DNA from: Nephrocerus scutellatus | Lineage: Eukaryota; Arthropoda; Insecta; Diptera; Pipunculidae | Length of the DNA: 64,000 bases | NCBI GenBank assembly: GCA_947095585.1 | Contig: OX352765.1 | Location: 65,535,425 to 65,599,424 of the forward strand | Reading direction: 5' to 3' | Shown: positions 28,801 to 43,600 of the stretch, piece by piece | How the letters are laid out: each line of letters starts with the position of its first letter | Position numbering within the stretch: position 1 is the first letter of the stretch | Notes under the pieces: generated by a model | Databases searched by the model: none | What the model saw: only the letters and a program-made list of their open reading frames with translations | What the model was told of the DNA's origin: nothing | Program-made: the position numbers and the translations under genes

Positions 28801-31800
28801 ACGTTTTTTGGTTGGTTTGGGGAAGGGGTGAAAACGAAGGGTGGGTAGCGGAGGTTTACCGATATTAGTGTTGATTCTATGGGGTTCGTGGTCGCTTAGT
28901 TGAATGGTGATGGTAAGACAGCTCTTGGTGGTGGGGTCGATAGCTGAGGGGGGGGGGGGGGTGACCGATATTAGTGTAGGTTTTATGGTTTTCGTGGTCG
29001 CTGCGTTGAATGGTGATGGTAAGACAGCTCTAGGGGGATGGGGTCGATAACTGAGGGGGGATGGTGACCGATATTAGTGTCGATTTTATGGTTTTCGTGG
29101 TCGCTGAGTTGAATGGTGATGGTAAGACAGCTCTAGTGGGATGGGGATATAACTGACGAGGGGAGGTGACCGATATTAGTCTCGATTTTATGGTTTTCGT
29201 GGTCGCTGAGTTGAATGGTGATGGTAAGACAGCTCGAGGGGGATGGGGTCGATAACTGAGGGGATGGTGACCGATATTAGTGTCGATTTTATGGTTTTCG
29301 TGGTCGCTGAGTTGAATGGTATGGTAAGACAGCTCTAGGGGGATGGGGTCGATAACTGAGGAGGGATGGTGACCGATGTTAGTGTCGATTTTATGGTTTT
29401 CATGGTCGCTGAGTTGAATGGTGATGGTAAGACAGCTCTAGGGGAATGGGATAATAACTGGGGTGGGGGGGTGGGTGACCGATATTAGTGTTGATTTGAT
29501 GGTTTTCGTGGTCGCTGCGTTGAATTGTGATGGTAGGACAGCTCTAGGGGGATGGGGTCGATAACTGAGGGGATGGTGACCGATATTAGTGTCGATTTTA
29601 TGGTTTTCGTGGTCGCTGAGTTTAATGGTGATGGTAGGACAGCTCTAGGGGAATGGGATGATAACTGGGGTGGGGTGGGTGACCGATATTAGTGTTGATT
29701 TTATGGTTTTCGTGGTCGCTGAGTTGAATGGTGATGGTAAGACAGCTCTAGGGTGATGGGGTCGATAACTTAGGGGGGAGGGTGACCGATATTAGTGTCG
29801 ATTTTATGGTTTTCTTGGTCGCTGAGTTGAATGGTGATGGTAAGACAGCTCTAGGGGGATGGGGTCGATAACTAAGGGGGGAGGGTGACCGATATTAGTG
29901 TCGATTTTATGGTTTTCGTGGTCGCTGAGTTGAATGGTGATGGTAAGACAGCTCTAGGGGAATGGGATGATAACTGAGGGGGGAGGGTGACCGATATTAG
30001 TGTCGATTTTATGGTTTTCGTGGTCGCTGAGTTGAATGGTGATGGTAAGACAGCTCTAGGGGGATGGGGTCGGTAACTGAGGAGGGAGGGTGACCGATAT
30101 TACTGTCGATTTTATGGTTTTCATGGTCGCTGAGTTGAATGGTGATGGTAAGACAGCTCTAGGGGAATGGGATGATAACTGGGGGGTGGGTGACCGCTAT
30201 TAGTGTTGGTTATATGGTTTTCGTGGTCGCTGAGTTCAATGGTGATGGTAAGACAGCTCTAGGGAAATGGTATCATAACATAATCATAATCGGGTGGGTG
30301 ACCGATATTAGTGTTGATTTTATGGTTTTCGTGGTCGCTGATTTGAATAGTGATGGTAAGACAGCTCTAGGGGAATGGGATGATAACTGAGGGGGGTGGG
30401 TGACCGATATTAGTGTTGATTTTATGGTTTTCGTGGTCGCTGAGTTGAATGGTGATGGTAAAACAGTTCTAGAGGAAAAAATGATAACTGGTGGTGGTGA
30501 GGGGGTGACCGATAATAGTGTTGATAACTGAGGGGGGTGGGTAACCGATATTAGTGTTGATTTTATGGTTTTCGTGATCGCTGAGTGAATGGTGATGATA
30601 AGACAGCTCTAGGGGAATGGGATGCTAACTGAGGGGGATGGGTGACCGATATTAGTGTTGATTTTATGGTTTTCGTGGTCGTTGAATTGAATCGTAATGG
30701 TAAGACAGCTCTAGGGGAATGGGATGACAACTGAGGGTGGTGGGTGACCGATATTAGTGTTGATTTTATGGTTTTCGTGGTCGCTGAGTTCAATGGTTTT
30801 GGTAAGACAGCTCTAGGGGGATGGGGCGATAACTGAGGAGGGGAGGTGACCGATATTAGTCGAGATTTTATGGTTTTCGTGGTCGCTGAGTTGAATGGTG
30901 ATGGTAAGACAGCTCTAGGGGTATGGGATGACAACTGAGGGGGGTGGGTGACCGATATTAGTGTTGATTTTATGGTTTTCGTGGTCGCTAAGTTGAATGG
31001 TGATGGTAAGACAGCTCTAGGGGAATGGGATGATATTTGAGGGGGTGGTTGAATGATATTACTGTTGATTTTATGGTTTTCGTGGTCGCTGAGTTGAATG
31101 GTGATGGTAAGACAGCCGTTGGGGAATGGGATGATAAGTTAAGGGGTTTGGTGACCGATATTAGTGTAGGTTTTATGGTTTTCGTGGTCGCTGCGTTGAA
31201 TTGTGATGGTAAGACAGCTCTAGGGGGATGGGGTCGATAACTGAGGGGATGGTGACCGATATTAGTGTCGATTTTATAGTTTTCGTGGTCGCTGCGTTGA
31301 ATTGTGATGGTAGGACAGCTCTAGGGGGATGGGGTCGATAACTGAGGGGATGGTGACCGATATTAGTGTCGATTTTATGGTTTTCGTGGTCGCTGCGTTG
31401 AATTGTGATGGTAGGACAGCTCTAGGGGGATGGGGTCGATAACTGAGGGGATGGTGACCGATATTAGTGTCGATTTTATGGTTTTCGTGGTCGCTGCGTT
31501 GAATTGTGATGGTAGGACAGCTCTAGGGGGATGGGGTCGATAACTGAGGGGATGGTGACCGATATTAGTGTCGATTTTATGGTTTTCGTGGTCGCTGAGT
31601 TTAATGGTGATGGTAGGACAGCTCTAGGGGAATGGGATGATAACTGGGGTGGGGTGGGTGACCGATATTAGTGTTGATTTTATGGTTTTCGTGGTCGCTG
31701 AGTTGAATGGTGATGGTAAGACAGCTCTAGGGTGATGGGGTGATAACTGACGAGGGGACGTTTTTTGGTTGGTTTGGGGAAGGGGTGAAAACGAAGGGTG

Positions 31801-34800
31801 GGTAGCGGAGGTTTACCGATATTAGTGTTGATTCTATGGGGTTCGTGGTCGCTTAGTTGAATGGTGATGGTAAGACAGCTCTTGGTGGTGGGGTCGATAG
31901 CTGAGGGGGGGGGGGGGTGACCGATATTAGTGTAGGTTTTATGGTTTTCGTGGTCGCTGCGTTGAATGGTGATGGTAAGACAGCTCTAGGGGGATGGGGT
32001 CGATAACTGAGGGGGGATGGTGACCGATATTAGTGTCGATTTTATGGTTTTCGTGGTCGCTGAGTTGAATGGTGATGGTAAGACAGCTCTAGTGGGATGG
32101 GGATATAACTGACGAGGGGAGGTGACCGATATTAGTCTCGATTTTATGGTTTTCGTGGTCGCTGCGTTGAATTGTGATGGTAGGACAGCTCTAGGGGGAT
32201 GGGGTCGATAACTGAGGGGATGGTGACCGATATTAGTGTCGATTTTATGGTTTTCGTGGTCGCTGAGTTTAATGGTGATGGTAGGACAGCTCTAGGGGAA
32301 TGTGATGATAACTGGGGTGGGGTGGGTGACCGATATTAGTGTTGATTTTATGGTTTTCGTGGTCGCTGAGTTGAATGGTGATGGTAAGACAGCTCTAGGG
32401 TGATGGGGTCGATAACTTAGGGGGGAGGGTGACCGATATTAGTGTCGATTTTATGGTTTTCTTGGTCGCTGAGTTGAATGGTGATGGTAAGACAGCTCTA
32501 GGGGGATGGGGTCGATAACTTAGGGGGGAGGGTGACCGATATTAGTGTCGATTTTATGGTTTTCGTGGTCGCTGAGTTGAATGGTGATGGTAAGACAGCT
32601 CTAGGGGAATGGGATGATAACTGAGGGGGGAGGGTGACCGATATTAGTGTCGATTTTATGGTTTTCGTGGTCGCTGAGTTGAATGGTGATGGTAAGACAG
32701 CTCTAGGGTGATGGGGTCGGTAACTGAGGAGGGAGGGTGACCGATATTACTGTCGATTTTATGGTTTTCATGGTCGCTGAGTTGAATGGTGATGGTAAGA
32801 CAGCTCTAGGGGAATGGGATGATAACTGGGGGGTGGGTGACCGCTATTAGTGTTGGTTATATGGTTTTCGTGGTCGCTGAGTTCAATGGTGATGGTAAGA
32901 CAGCTCTAGGGAAATGGTATCATAACATAATCATAATCGGGTGGGTGACCGATATTAGTGTTGATTTTATGGTTTTCGTGGTCGCTGATTTGAATAGTGA
33001 TGGTAAGACAGCTCTAGGGGAATGGGATGATAACTGAGGGGGGTGGGTGACCGATATTAGTGTTGATTTTATGGTTTTCGTGGTCGCTGAGTTGAATGGT
33101 GATGGTAAAACAGTTCTAGAGGAAAAAATGATAACTGGTGGTGGTGAGGGGGTGACCGATAATAGTGTTGATAACTGAGGGGGGTGGGTAACCGATATTA
33201 GTGTTGATTTTATGGTTTTCGTGATCGCTGAGTGAATGGTGATGATAAGACAGCTCTAGGGGAATGGGATGCTAACTGAGGGGGATGGGTGACCGATATT
33301 AGTGTTGATTTTATGGTTTTCGTGGTCGTTGAATTGAATCGTAATGGTAAGACAGCTCTAGGGGAATGGGATGACAACTGAGGGTGGTGGGTGACCGATA
33401 TTAGTGTTGATTTTATGGTTTTCGTGGTCGCTGAGTTCAATGGTTTTGGTAAGACAGCTCTAGGGGGATGGGGCGATAACTGAGGAGGGGAGGTGACCGA
33501 TATTAGTCGAGATTTTATGGTTTTCGTGGTCGCTGAGTTGAATGATGATGGTAAGACAGCTCTAGGGGGATGGGGTCGATAACTGAGGGGATGGTGACCG
33601 ATATTAGTGTCGATTTTATAGTTTTCGTGGTCGCTGCGTTGAATTGTGATGGTAGGACAGCTCTAGGGGGATGGGGTCGATAACTGAGGGGATGGTGACC
33701 GATATTAGTGTCGATTTTATGGTTTTCGTGGTCGCTGCGTTGAATTGTGATGGTAGGACAGCTCTAGGGGGATGGGGTCGATAACTGAGGGTGGTGGGTG
33801 ACCGATATTAGTGTCGATTTTATGGTTTTCATGGTCGCTGAGTTGAATGGTGATGGTAAGACAGCCGTTGGGGAATGGGATGATAAGTTAAGGGGTTGGG
33901 TGACCGATATTAGTGTAGGTTTTATGGTTTTCGTGGTCGCTGCGTTGAATGGTGATGGTAAGACAGCCGTTGGGGAATGGGATGATAAGTTAAGGGGTTG
34001 GGTGACCGATATTAGTGTAGGTTTTATGGTTTTCGTGGTCGCTGCGTTGAATTGTGATGGTAAGACAGCTCTAGGGGGATGGGGTCGATAACTGAGGGGA
34101 TGGTGACCGATATTAGTGTCGATTTTATAGTTTTCGTGGTCGCTGCGTTGAATTGTGATGGTAGGACAGCTCTAGGGGGATGGGGTCGATAACTGAGGGG
34201 ATGGTGACCGATATTAGTGTCGATTTTATGGTTTTCGTGGTCGCTGCGTTGAATTGTGATGGTAGGACAGCTCTAGGGGGATGGGGTCGATAACTGAGGG
34301 TGGTGGGTGACCGATATTAGTGTTGATTTTATGGTTTTCGTGGTCGCTGAGTTCAATGGTGATGGTAAGACAGCTCTAGGGGGATGGGGCGACAACTGAG
34401 GAGGGGAGGTGACCGATATTAGTCGAGATTTTATGGTTTTCGTGGTCGCTGAGTTGAATGGTGATGGTAAGACAGCTCTAGGGGGATGGGGACGATAACT
34501 GAGGAGGGAGCGTGACCGATATTAGTGTCGATTTTATGGTTTTCATGGTCGCTGAGTTGAATGGTGATGGTGAGACAGGTCTAGGGGAATGGGATGATAA
34601 CTGAGGGGGGAGGGTGACCGATATAAGTGTCGATTTTATGGTTTTCGTGGTCGCTGAGATGAATGGTGATGGTAAGACAGCTCTAGGGGGATGGAGTCGA
34701 TAACTGTGGAGGGAGGGTGACCGATATTAGTGTCGATTTTATGGTTTTCGTGGTCGCTGCGTTGAATTGTGATGGTAGGACAGCTCTAGGGGGATGGGGT

Positions 34801-35910
34801 CGATAACTGAGGGGATGGTGACCGATATTATTGTCGATTTTATGGTTTTCGTGGTCGCTGAGTTTAATGGTGATGGTAGGACAGCTCTAGGGGAATGGGA
34901 TGATAACTGGGGTGGGGTGGGTGACCGATATTAGTGGTGATTTTATGGTTTTCGTAGTCGCTGAGTTCAATGGTGATGGTAAGACAACTCTAGGGGGATG
35001 GGGCGATAACTGAGGAGGGTAGGTGACCGATATTAGTCGCGATTTTATGGTTTTCGTGGTCGCTGAGTTGAATGGTGATGGTAAGACAGCCCTAGGGGGA
35101 TGGGGTGATAACTGACGAGGGGAGGTGACCGATATTAGTCTCGATTTTATGGTTTTTGTGGTCGCTGAGTTGAATGGTGATGGTAAGACAGCTCTAGGGG
35201 GATGGGGTCGATAACTGAGGGGGGGAGGTGACCGATATTAGTGTCGATTTTATGGTTTTCGTGGTCGCTGAGTTCAATGGTGATGGTAAGACAGCTCTAG
35301 GGAAATGGTATCATAACATAATCATAATCGGGTGGGTGACCGATATTAGTGTTGATTTTATGGTTTTCGTGGTCGCTGATTTGAATAGTGATGGTAAGAC
35401 AGCTCTAGGGGAATGGGATGATAACTGAGGGGGGTGGGTGACCGATATTAGTGTTGATTTTATGGTTTTCGTGGTCGCTGAGTTGAATGGTGATGGTAAA
35501 ACAGTTCTAGAGGAAAAAATGATAACTGGGGGGTGGGTGACCGCTATTAGTGTTGGTTATATGGTTTTCGTGGTCGCTGAGTTCAATGGTGATGGTAAGA
35601 CAGCTCTAGGGAAATGGTATCATAACATAATCATAATCGGGTGGGTGACCGATATTAGTGTTGATTTTATGGTTTTCGTGGTCGCTGATTTGAATAGTGA
35701 TGGTAAGACAGCTCTAGGGGAATGGGATGATAACTGAGGGGGGTGGGTGACCGATATTAGTGTTGATTTTATGGTTTTCGTGGTCGCTGAGTTGAATGGT
35801 GATGGTAAAACAGTTCTAGAGGAAAAAATGATAACTGGTGGTGGTGAGGGGGTGACCGATAATAGTGTTGATAACTGAGGGGGGTGGGTAACCGATATTA
35901 GTGTTGATTT
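28801..35910 (+). repeat. higher-order repeats of ~2.6-3.0 kb
   Basis: The array-edge text ACGTTTTTTGGTTGG recurs at 28801 and 31758 (2957 bp). The GGTATCATAACATAATCATA block recurs at about 30267, 32914, 35306 and 35614. The last two are only ~310 bp apart, a local triplication of monomers. Confidence 0.8.
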
Positions 35911-37659
35911 TATGGTTTTCGTGATCGCTGAGTGAATGGTGATGATAAGACAGCTCTAGGGGAATGGGATGCTAACTGAGGGGGATGGGTGACCGATATT
36001 AGTGTTGATTTTATGGTTTTCGTGGTTGTTGAATTGAATCGTAATGGTAAGACAGCTCTAGGGGAATGGGATGACAACTGAGGGTGGTGGGTGACCGATA
36101 TTAGTGTTGATTTTATGGTTTTCGTGGTCGCTGAGTTAAATGGTTTTGGTAAGACAGCTCTAGGGGCATGGGGCGATAACTGAGGAGGGGAGGTGACCGA
36201 TATTAGTCGAGATTTTATGGTTTTCGTGGTCGCTGAGTTGAATGGTGATGGTAAGACAGCTCTAGGGGTATGGGATGACAACTGAGGGGGGTGGGTGACC
36301 GATATTAGTGTTGATTTTATGGTTTTCGTGGTCGCTGAGTTGAATGGTGATGGTAAGACAGCTCTAGGGGAATGGGATGATATTTGAGGGGGGTGGTTGA
36401 CCGATATTACTGTTGATTTTATGGTTTTCGTGGTCGCTGAGTTGAATGGTGATGGTAAGACAGCCGTTGGGGAATGGGATGATAAGTTAAGGGGTTGGGT
36501 GACCGATATTAGTGTAGGTTTTATGGTTTTCGTGGTCGCTGCGTTGAATTGTGATGGTAAGACAGCTCTAGGGGGATGGGGTCGATAACTGAGGGGATGG
36601 TGACCGATATTAGTGTCGATTTTATAGTTTTCGTGGTCGCTGCGTTGAATTGTGATGGTAGGACAGCTCTAGGGGGATGGGGTCGATAACTGAGGGGATG
36701 GTGACCGATATTAGTGTCGATTTTATGGTTTTCGTGGTCGCTGCGTTGAATTGTGATGGTAGGACAGCTCTAGGGGGATGGGGTCGATAACTGAGGGGAT
36801 GGTGACCGATATTAGTGTCGATTTTATGGTTTTCGTGGTCGCTGAGTTTAATGGTGATGGTAGGACAGCTCTAGGGGAATGGGATGATAACTGGGGTGGG
36901 GTGGGTGACCGATATTAGTGTTGATTTTATGGTTTTCGTGGTCGCTGAGTTGAATGGTGATGGTAAGACAGCTCTAGGGGGATGGGGTGATAACTGAAGA
37001 GGGGAGGTGACCGATATTAGTCTCGATTTTATGGTTTTTGTGGTCGCTGAGTTGAATGGTGATGGTAAGACAGCTCTAGGGGGATGGGGTCGATAACTGA
37101 GGGGGGGAGGTGACCGATATTAGTGTCGATTTTATGGTTTTCGTGGTCGCTGAGTTGAATGGTGATGGTAAGACAGCTCTAGGGGTATGGGATGACAACT
37201 GAGGGTGGTGGGTGACCGATATTAGTGTTGATTTTATGGTTTTCGTGGTCGCTGAGTTCAATGGTGATGGTAAGACAGCTCTAGGGGGATGGGGCGACAA
37301 CTGAGGAGGGGAGGTGACCGATATTAGTCGAGATTTTATGGTTTTCGTGGTCGCTGAGTTGAATGGTGATGGTAAGACAGCTCTAGGGGGATGGGGACGA
37401 TAACTGAGGAGGGAGCGTGACCGATATTAGTGTCGATTTTATGGTTTTCATGGTCGCTGAGTTGAATGGTGATGGTAAGACAGGTCTAGGGGAATGGGAT
37501 GATAACTGAGGGGGGAGGGTGACCGATATAAGTGTCGATTTTATGGTTTTCGTGGTCGCTGAGTTGAATGGTGATGGTAAGACAGCTCTAGGGGGATGGG
37601 GTCGATAACTTAGGAGGGAGGGTGACCGATATTAGTGTCGATTTTATGGTTTTCGTGGT

Positions 37660-40600
37660 CGCTGCGTTGAATTGTGATGGTAGGACAGCTCTAGGGGGAT
37701 GGGGTCGATAACTGAGGGGATGGTGACCGATATTATTGTCGATTTTATGGTTTTCGTGGTCGCTGAGTTTAATGGTGATGGTAGGACAGCTCTAGGGGAA
37801 TGGGATGATAACTGGGGTGGGGTGGGTGACCGATATTAGTGGTGATTTTATGGTTTTCGTGGTCGCTGAGTTCAATGGTGATGGTAAGACAGCTCTAGGG
37901 GGATGGGGCGATAACTGAGGAGGGTAGGTGACCGATATTAGTCGCGATTTTATGGTTTTCGTGGTCGCTGAGTTGAATGGTGATGGTAAGACAGCTCTAG
38001 GGGTATGGGATGACAACTGAGGGGGGTGGGTGACCGATATTAGTGTTGATTTTATGGTTTTCGTGGCCGCTGAGTTGAATGGTGATGGTAAGACAGCTCT
38101 AGGGGAATGGGACGATATTTTAGGGGGGTGGTTGACCGATATTAGTGTTGATTTTATGGTTTTCGTGGTCGCTGAGTTGAATGGTGATGGTAAGACAGCC
38201 CTTGGGGAATGGGATGATAAGTTAAGGGGTTGGGTGACCGATATTAGTGTAGGTTTTATGGTTTTCGTGGTCGCTGCGTTGAATTGTGATGGTAAGACAG
38301 CTCTAGGGGGATGGGGTCGATAACTGAGGGGATGGTGACCGACACTAGTGTCGATTTTATAGTTTTCGTGGTCGCTGCGTGGTAATGGTAAGACAGCTCT
38401 AGGGGTATGGGATGACAACTGAGGGGGTGGGTGACCGATATTAGTGTTGATTTTATGGTTTTCGTGGTCGCTGAGTTGAATGGTGATGGTAAGACAGCTC
38501 TAGGGGAATGGGATGATATTTTAGGGGGGTGGTTGACCGATATTAGTGTTGATTTTATGGTTTTCGTGGTCGCTGAGTTGAATGGTGATGGTAAGACAGC
38601 GCTTGGGGAATGGGATGATAAGTTAGGAGGTTGGGTGACCGATATTAGTGTAGGTTTTATGGTTTTCGTGGTCGCTGCGTTGAATTGTGATGGTAGGACA
38701 GCTCTAGGGGGATGGGGTCGATAGCTGAGGGGATGGTGACCGATATTAGTGTCGATTTTATGGTTTTCGTGGTCGCTGCGTTGAATTGTGATGGTAGAAC
38801 AGCTCTAGGGGGATGGGGTCGATAACTGAGGAGATGGTGACCGATATTAGTGTCGATTTTATGGTTTTCGTGGTCGCTGCGTTGAATTGTGATGGTAGGA
38901 CAGCTCTAGGGGGATGGGGTCGATAACTGAGGGGATGGTGACCGATATTAGTGTCGATTTTATGGTTTTCGTGGTCGCTGAGTTGAATGGTGATGGTAAG
39001 ACAGCTCTAGGGGAATGGGATGATAACTGAGGGGGGAGGGTGACCGATATTAGTGTCGATTTTATGATTTTCGTGGTCGCTGAGTTGAATGGTGATGGTA
39101 AGACAGTTCTAGGGGGATGGGGTCGATAACTGAGGAGGGAGGGTGACCGATATTAGTGTCGATTTTACGGTTTTCGTGGTCGCTGAGTTGAATGGTGATG
39201 GTAAGACAGCTCTAGGGGGATGGGGTCGATAACTGAGGGGGAGGGTGACCGATATTACTGTCGATTTTATGGTTTTCATGGTCGCTGAGTTGAATGGTGA
39301 TGGTAAGACAGCTCTAGGGGGATGGGGTCGATAACTGAGGAGGGAGGGTGACCGATATTAGTGTCGATTTTATGGTTTTCGTGGTCGCTGCGTTGAATTG
39401 TGATGGTAGGACAGCTCTAGGGGGATGGGGTCGATAACTGAGGGGATGGTGACCGATATTATTGTCGATTTTATGGTTTTCGTGGTCGCTGAGTTTAATG
39501 GTGATGGTAGGACAGCTCTAGGGGAATGGGATGATAACTGGGGTGGGGTGGGTGACCGATATTAGTGTTGATTTTATGGTTTTCGTGGTCGCTGAGTTCA
39601 ATGGTGATGGTAAGACAGATCTAGGGGGATGGGGCGATAACTGAGGAGTGTAGGTGACCGATATTAGTCGCGATTTTATGGTTTTCGTGGTCGCTGAGTT
39701 GAATGGTGATGGTAAGACAGCTCTAGGGGTATGGGATGACAACTGAGGGGGTTGGGTGACCGATATTAGTGTTGATTTTATGGTTTTCGTGGTCGCTGAG
39801 TTGAATGGTGATGGTAAGACAGCTCTAGGGGAATGGGATGATATTTTAGGGGGGTGGTTGACCGATATTAGTGTTGATTTTATGGTTTTCGTGGTCGCTG
39901 AGTTGAATGGTGATGGTAAGACAGCCCTTGGGGAATGGGATGATAAGTTAAGGGGTTGGGTGACCGATATTAGTGTAGGTTTTATGGTTTTCGTGGTCGC
40001 TGCGTTGAATTGTGATGGTAAGACAGCTCTAGGGGGATGGGGTCGATAACTGAGGGGATGGTGACCGACATTAGTGTCGATTTTATAGTTTTCGTGGTCG
40101 CTGCGTGGTAATGGTAAGACAGCTCTAGGGGTATGGGATGACAACTGAGGGGGGTGGCTGACCGATATTAGTGTTGATTTTATGGTTTTCGTGGTCGCTG
40201 AGTTGAATGGTGATGGTAAGACAGCTCTAGGGGAATGGGATGATATTTTAGGGGGGTGGTTGACCGATATTAGTGTTGATTTTATGGTTTTCGTGGTCGC
40301 TGAGTTGAATGGTGATGGTATGACAGCGCTTGGGGAATGGGATGATAAGTTAAGGGGTTGGGTGACCGATATTAGTGTAGGTTTTATGGTTTTCGTGGTC
40401 GCTGCGTTGAATTGTGATGGTAGGACAGCTCTAGGGGGATGGGGTCGATAACTGAGGGGATGGTGACCGATATTAGTGTCGATTTTATGGTTTTCGTGGT
40501 CGCTGCGTTGAATTGTGATGGTAGGACAGCTCTAGGGGGATGGGGTCGATAACTGAGGAGATGGTGACCGATATTAGTGTCGATTTTATGGTTTTCGTGG

Positions 40601-43600
40601 TCGCTGCGTTGAATTGTGATGGTAGGACAGCTCTAGGGGGATGGGGTCGATAACTGAGGGGATGGTGACCGATATTAGTGTCGATTTTATGGTTTTCGTG
40701 GTCGCTGAGTTGAATGGTGATGGTAAGACAGCTCTAGGGGAATGGGATGATAACTGAGGGGGGAGGGTGACCGATATTAGTGTCGATTTTATGATTTTCG
40801 TGGTCGCTGAGTTGAATGGTGATGGTAAGACAGCTCTAGGGGGATGGGGTCGATAACTGAGGCGATGGTGACCGATATTAGTGTCGATTTTATGGTTTTC
40901 GTGGTCGCTGAGTTGAATGGTGATGGTAAGACAGCTCTAGGGGAATGGGATGATAACTGAGGGGGGAGGGTGACCGATATTAGTGTCGATTTTATGATTT
41001 TCGTGGTCGCTGAGTTGAATGGTGATGGTAAGACAGCTCTAGGGGGATGGGGTCGATAACTGAGGAGGGAGGGTGACCGATATTAGTGTCGATTTTACGG
41101 TTTTCGTGGTCGCTGAGTTGAATGGTGATGGTAAGACAGCTCTAGGGGGATGGGGTCGATAACTGAGGGGGAGGGTGACCGATATTACTGTCGATTTTAT
41201 GGTTTTCATGGTCGCTGAGTTGAATGGTGATGGTAAGACAGCTCTAGGGGGATGGGGTCGATAACTGAGGAGGGAGGGTGATCGATATTAGTGTCGATTT
41301 TATGGTTTTCGTGGTCGCTGCGTTGAATTGTGATGGTAGGACAGCTCTAGGGGGATGGGGTCGATAACTGAGGGGATGGTGACCGATATTATTGTCGATT
41401 TTATGGTTTTCGTGGTCGCTGAGTTTAATGGTGATGGTAGGACAGCTCTAGGGGAATGGGATGATAACTGGGGTGGGGTGGGTGACCGATATTAGTGTTG
41501 ATTTTATGGTTTTCGTGGTCGCTGAGTTCAATGGTGACGGTAAGACAGCTCTAGGGGGATGGGGCGATAACTGAGGAGGGTAAGTGACCGATATTAGTCG
41601 CGATTTTATGGTTTTCGTGGTCGCTGAGTTGAATGGTGATGGTAAGACAGCTCTAGGGGTATGGGATGACAACTGAGGGGGGTGGGTGACCGATATTAGT
41701 GTTGATTTTATGGTTTTCGTGGTCGCTGAGTTGAATGGTGATGGTAAGACAGCTCTAGGGGAATGGGATGATATTTTAGGGGGGTGGTTGACCGATATTA
41801 GTGTTGATTTTATAGTTTTCGTGGTCGCTGAGTTGAATGGTGATGGTAAGACAGCCCTTGGGGAATGGGATGATAAGTTAAGGGGTTGGGTGACCGATAT
41901 TAGTGTAGGTTTTATGATTTTCGTGGTCGCTGCGTTGAATTGTGATGGTAAGACAGCTCTAGGGGGATGGGGTCGATAACTGAGGGGATGGTGACCGACA
42001 TTAATGTCGATTTTATAGTTTTCGTGGTCGCTGCGTGGTAATGGTAAGACAGCTCTAGGGGTATGGGATGACAACTGAGGGGGGTGGGTGACCGATATTA
42101 GTGTTGATTTTATGGTTTTCGTGGTCGCTGAGTTGAATGGTGATGGTAAGACAGCTCTAGGGGAATGGGATGATATTTTAGGGGGGTGGTGGACCGATAT
42201 TAGTGTTGATTTTATGGTTTTCGTGGTCGCTGAGTTGAATGGTGATGGTATGACAGCGCTTGGGGAATGGGATGATAAGTTAAGGGGTTGGGTGACCTAT
42301 ATTAGTGTAGGTTTTATGGTTTTCGTGGTCGCTGCGTTGAATTGTGATGGTAGGACAGCTCTAGGGGGATGGGGTCGATAACTGAGGGGATGGTGACCGA
42401 TATTAGTGTCGATTTTATGGTTTTCGTGGTCGCTGCGTTGAATTGTGATGGTAGGACAGCTCTAGGGGGATGGGGTCGATAACTGAGGAGATGGTGACCG
42501 ATATTAGTGTCGATTTTATGGTTTTCGTGGTCGCTGCGTTGAATTGTGATGGTAGGACAGCTCTAGGGGGATGGGGTCGATAACTGAGGGGATGGTGACC
42601 GATATTAGTGTCGATTTTATGGTTTTCGTGGTCGCTGAGTTGAATGGTGATGGTAAGACAGCTCTAGGGGAATGGGATGATAACTGAGGGGGGAGGGTGA
42701 CCGATATTAGTGTCGATTTTATGATTTTCGTGGTCGCTGAGTTGAATGGTGATGGTAAGACAGCTCTAGGGGAATGGGATGATAACTGAGGGGGGAGGGT
42801 GACCGATATTAGTGTCGATTTTATGATTTTCGTGGTCGCTGAGTTGAATGGTGATGGTAAGACAGCTCTAGGGGGATGGGGTCGATAACTGAGGCGATGG
42901 TGACCGATATTAGTGTCGATTTTATGGTTTTCGTGGTCGCTGAGTTGAATGGTGATGGTAAGACAGCTCTAGGGGAATGGGATGATAACTGAGGGGGGAG
43001 GGTGACCGATATTAGTGTCGATTTTATGATTTTCGTGGTCGCTGAGTTGAATGGTGATGGTAAGACAGCTCTAGGGGGATGGGGTCGATAACTGAGGAGG
43101 GAGGGTGACCGATATTAGTGTCGATTTTACGGTTTTCGTGGTCGCTGAGTTGAATGGTGATGGTAAGACAGCTCTAGGGGGATGGGGTCGATAACTGAGG
43201 GGGAGGGTGACCGATATTACTGTCGATTTTATGGTTTTCATGGTCGCTGAGTTGAATGGTGATGGTAAGACAGCTCTAGGGGGATGGGGTCGATAACTGA
43301 GGAGGGAGGGTGATCGATATTAGTGTCGATTTTATGGTTTTCGTGGTCGCTGCGTTGAATTGTGATGGTAGGACAGCTCTAGGGGGATGGGGTCGATAAC
43401 TGAGGGGATGGTGACCGATATTATTGTCGATTTTATGGTTTTCGTGGTCGCTGAGTTTAATGGTGATGGTAGGACAGCTCTAGGGGAATGGGATGATAAC
43501 TGGGGTGGTGTGGGTGACCGATATTAGTGTTGATTTTATGGTTTTCGTGGTCGCTGAGTTCAATGGTGACGGTAAGACAGCTCTAGGGGGATGGGGCGAT

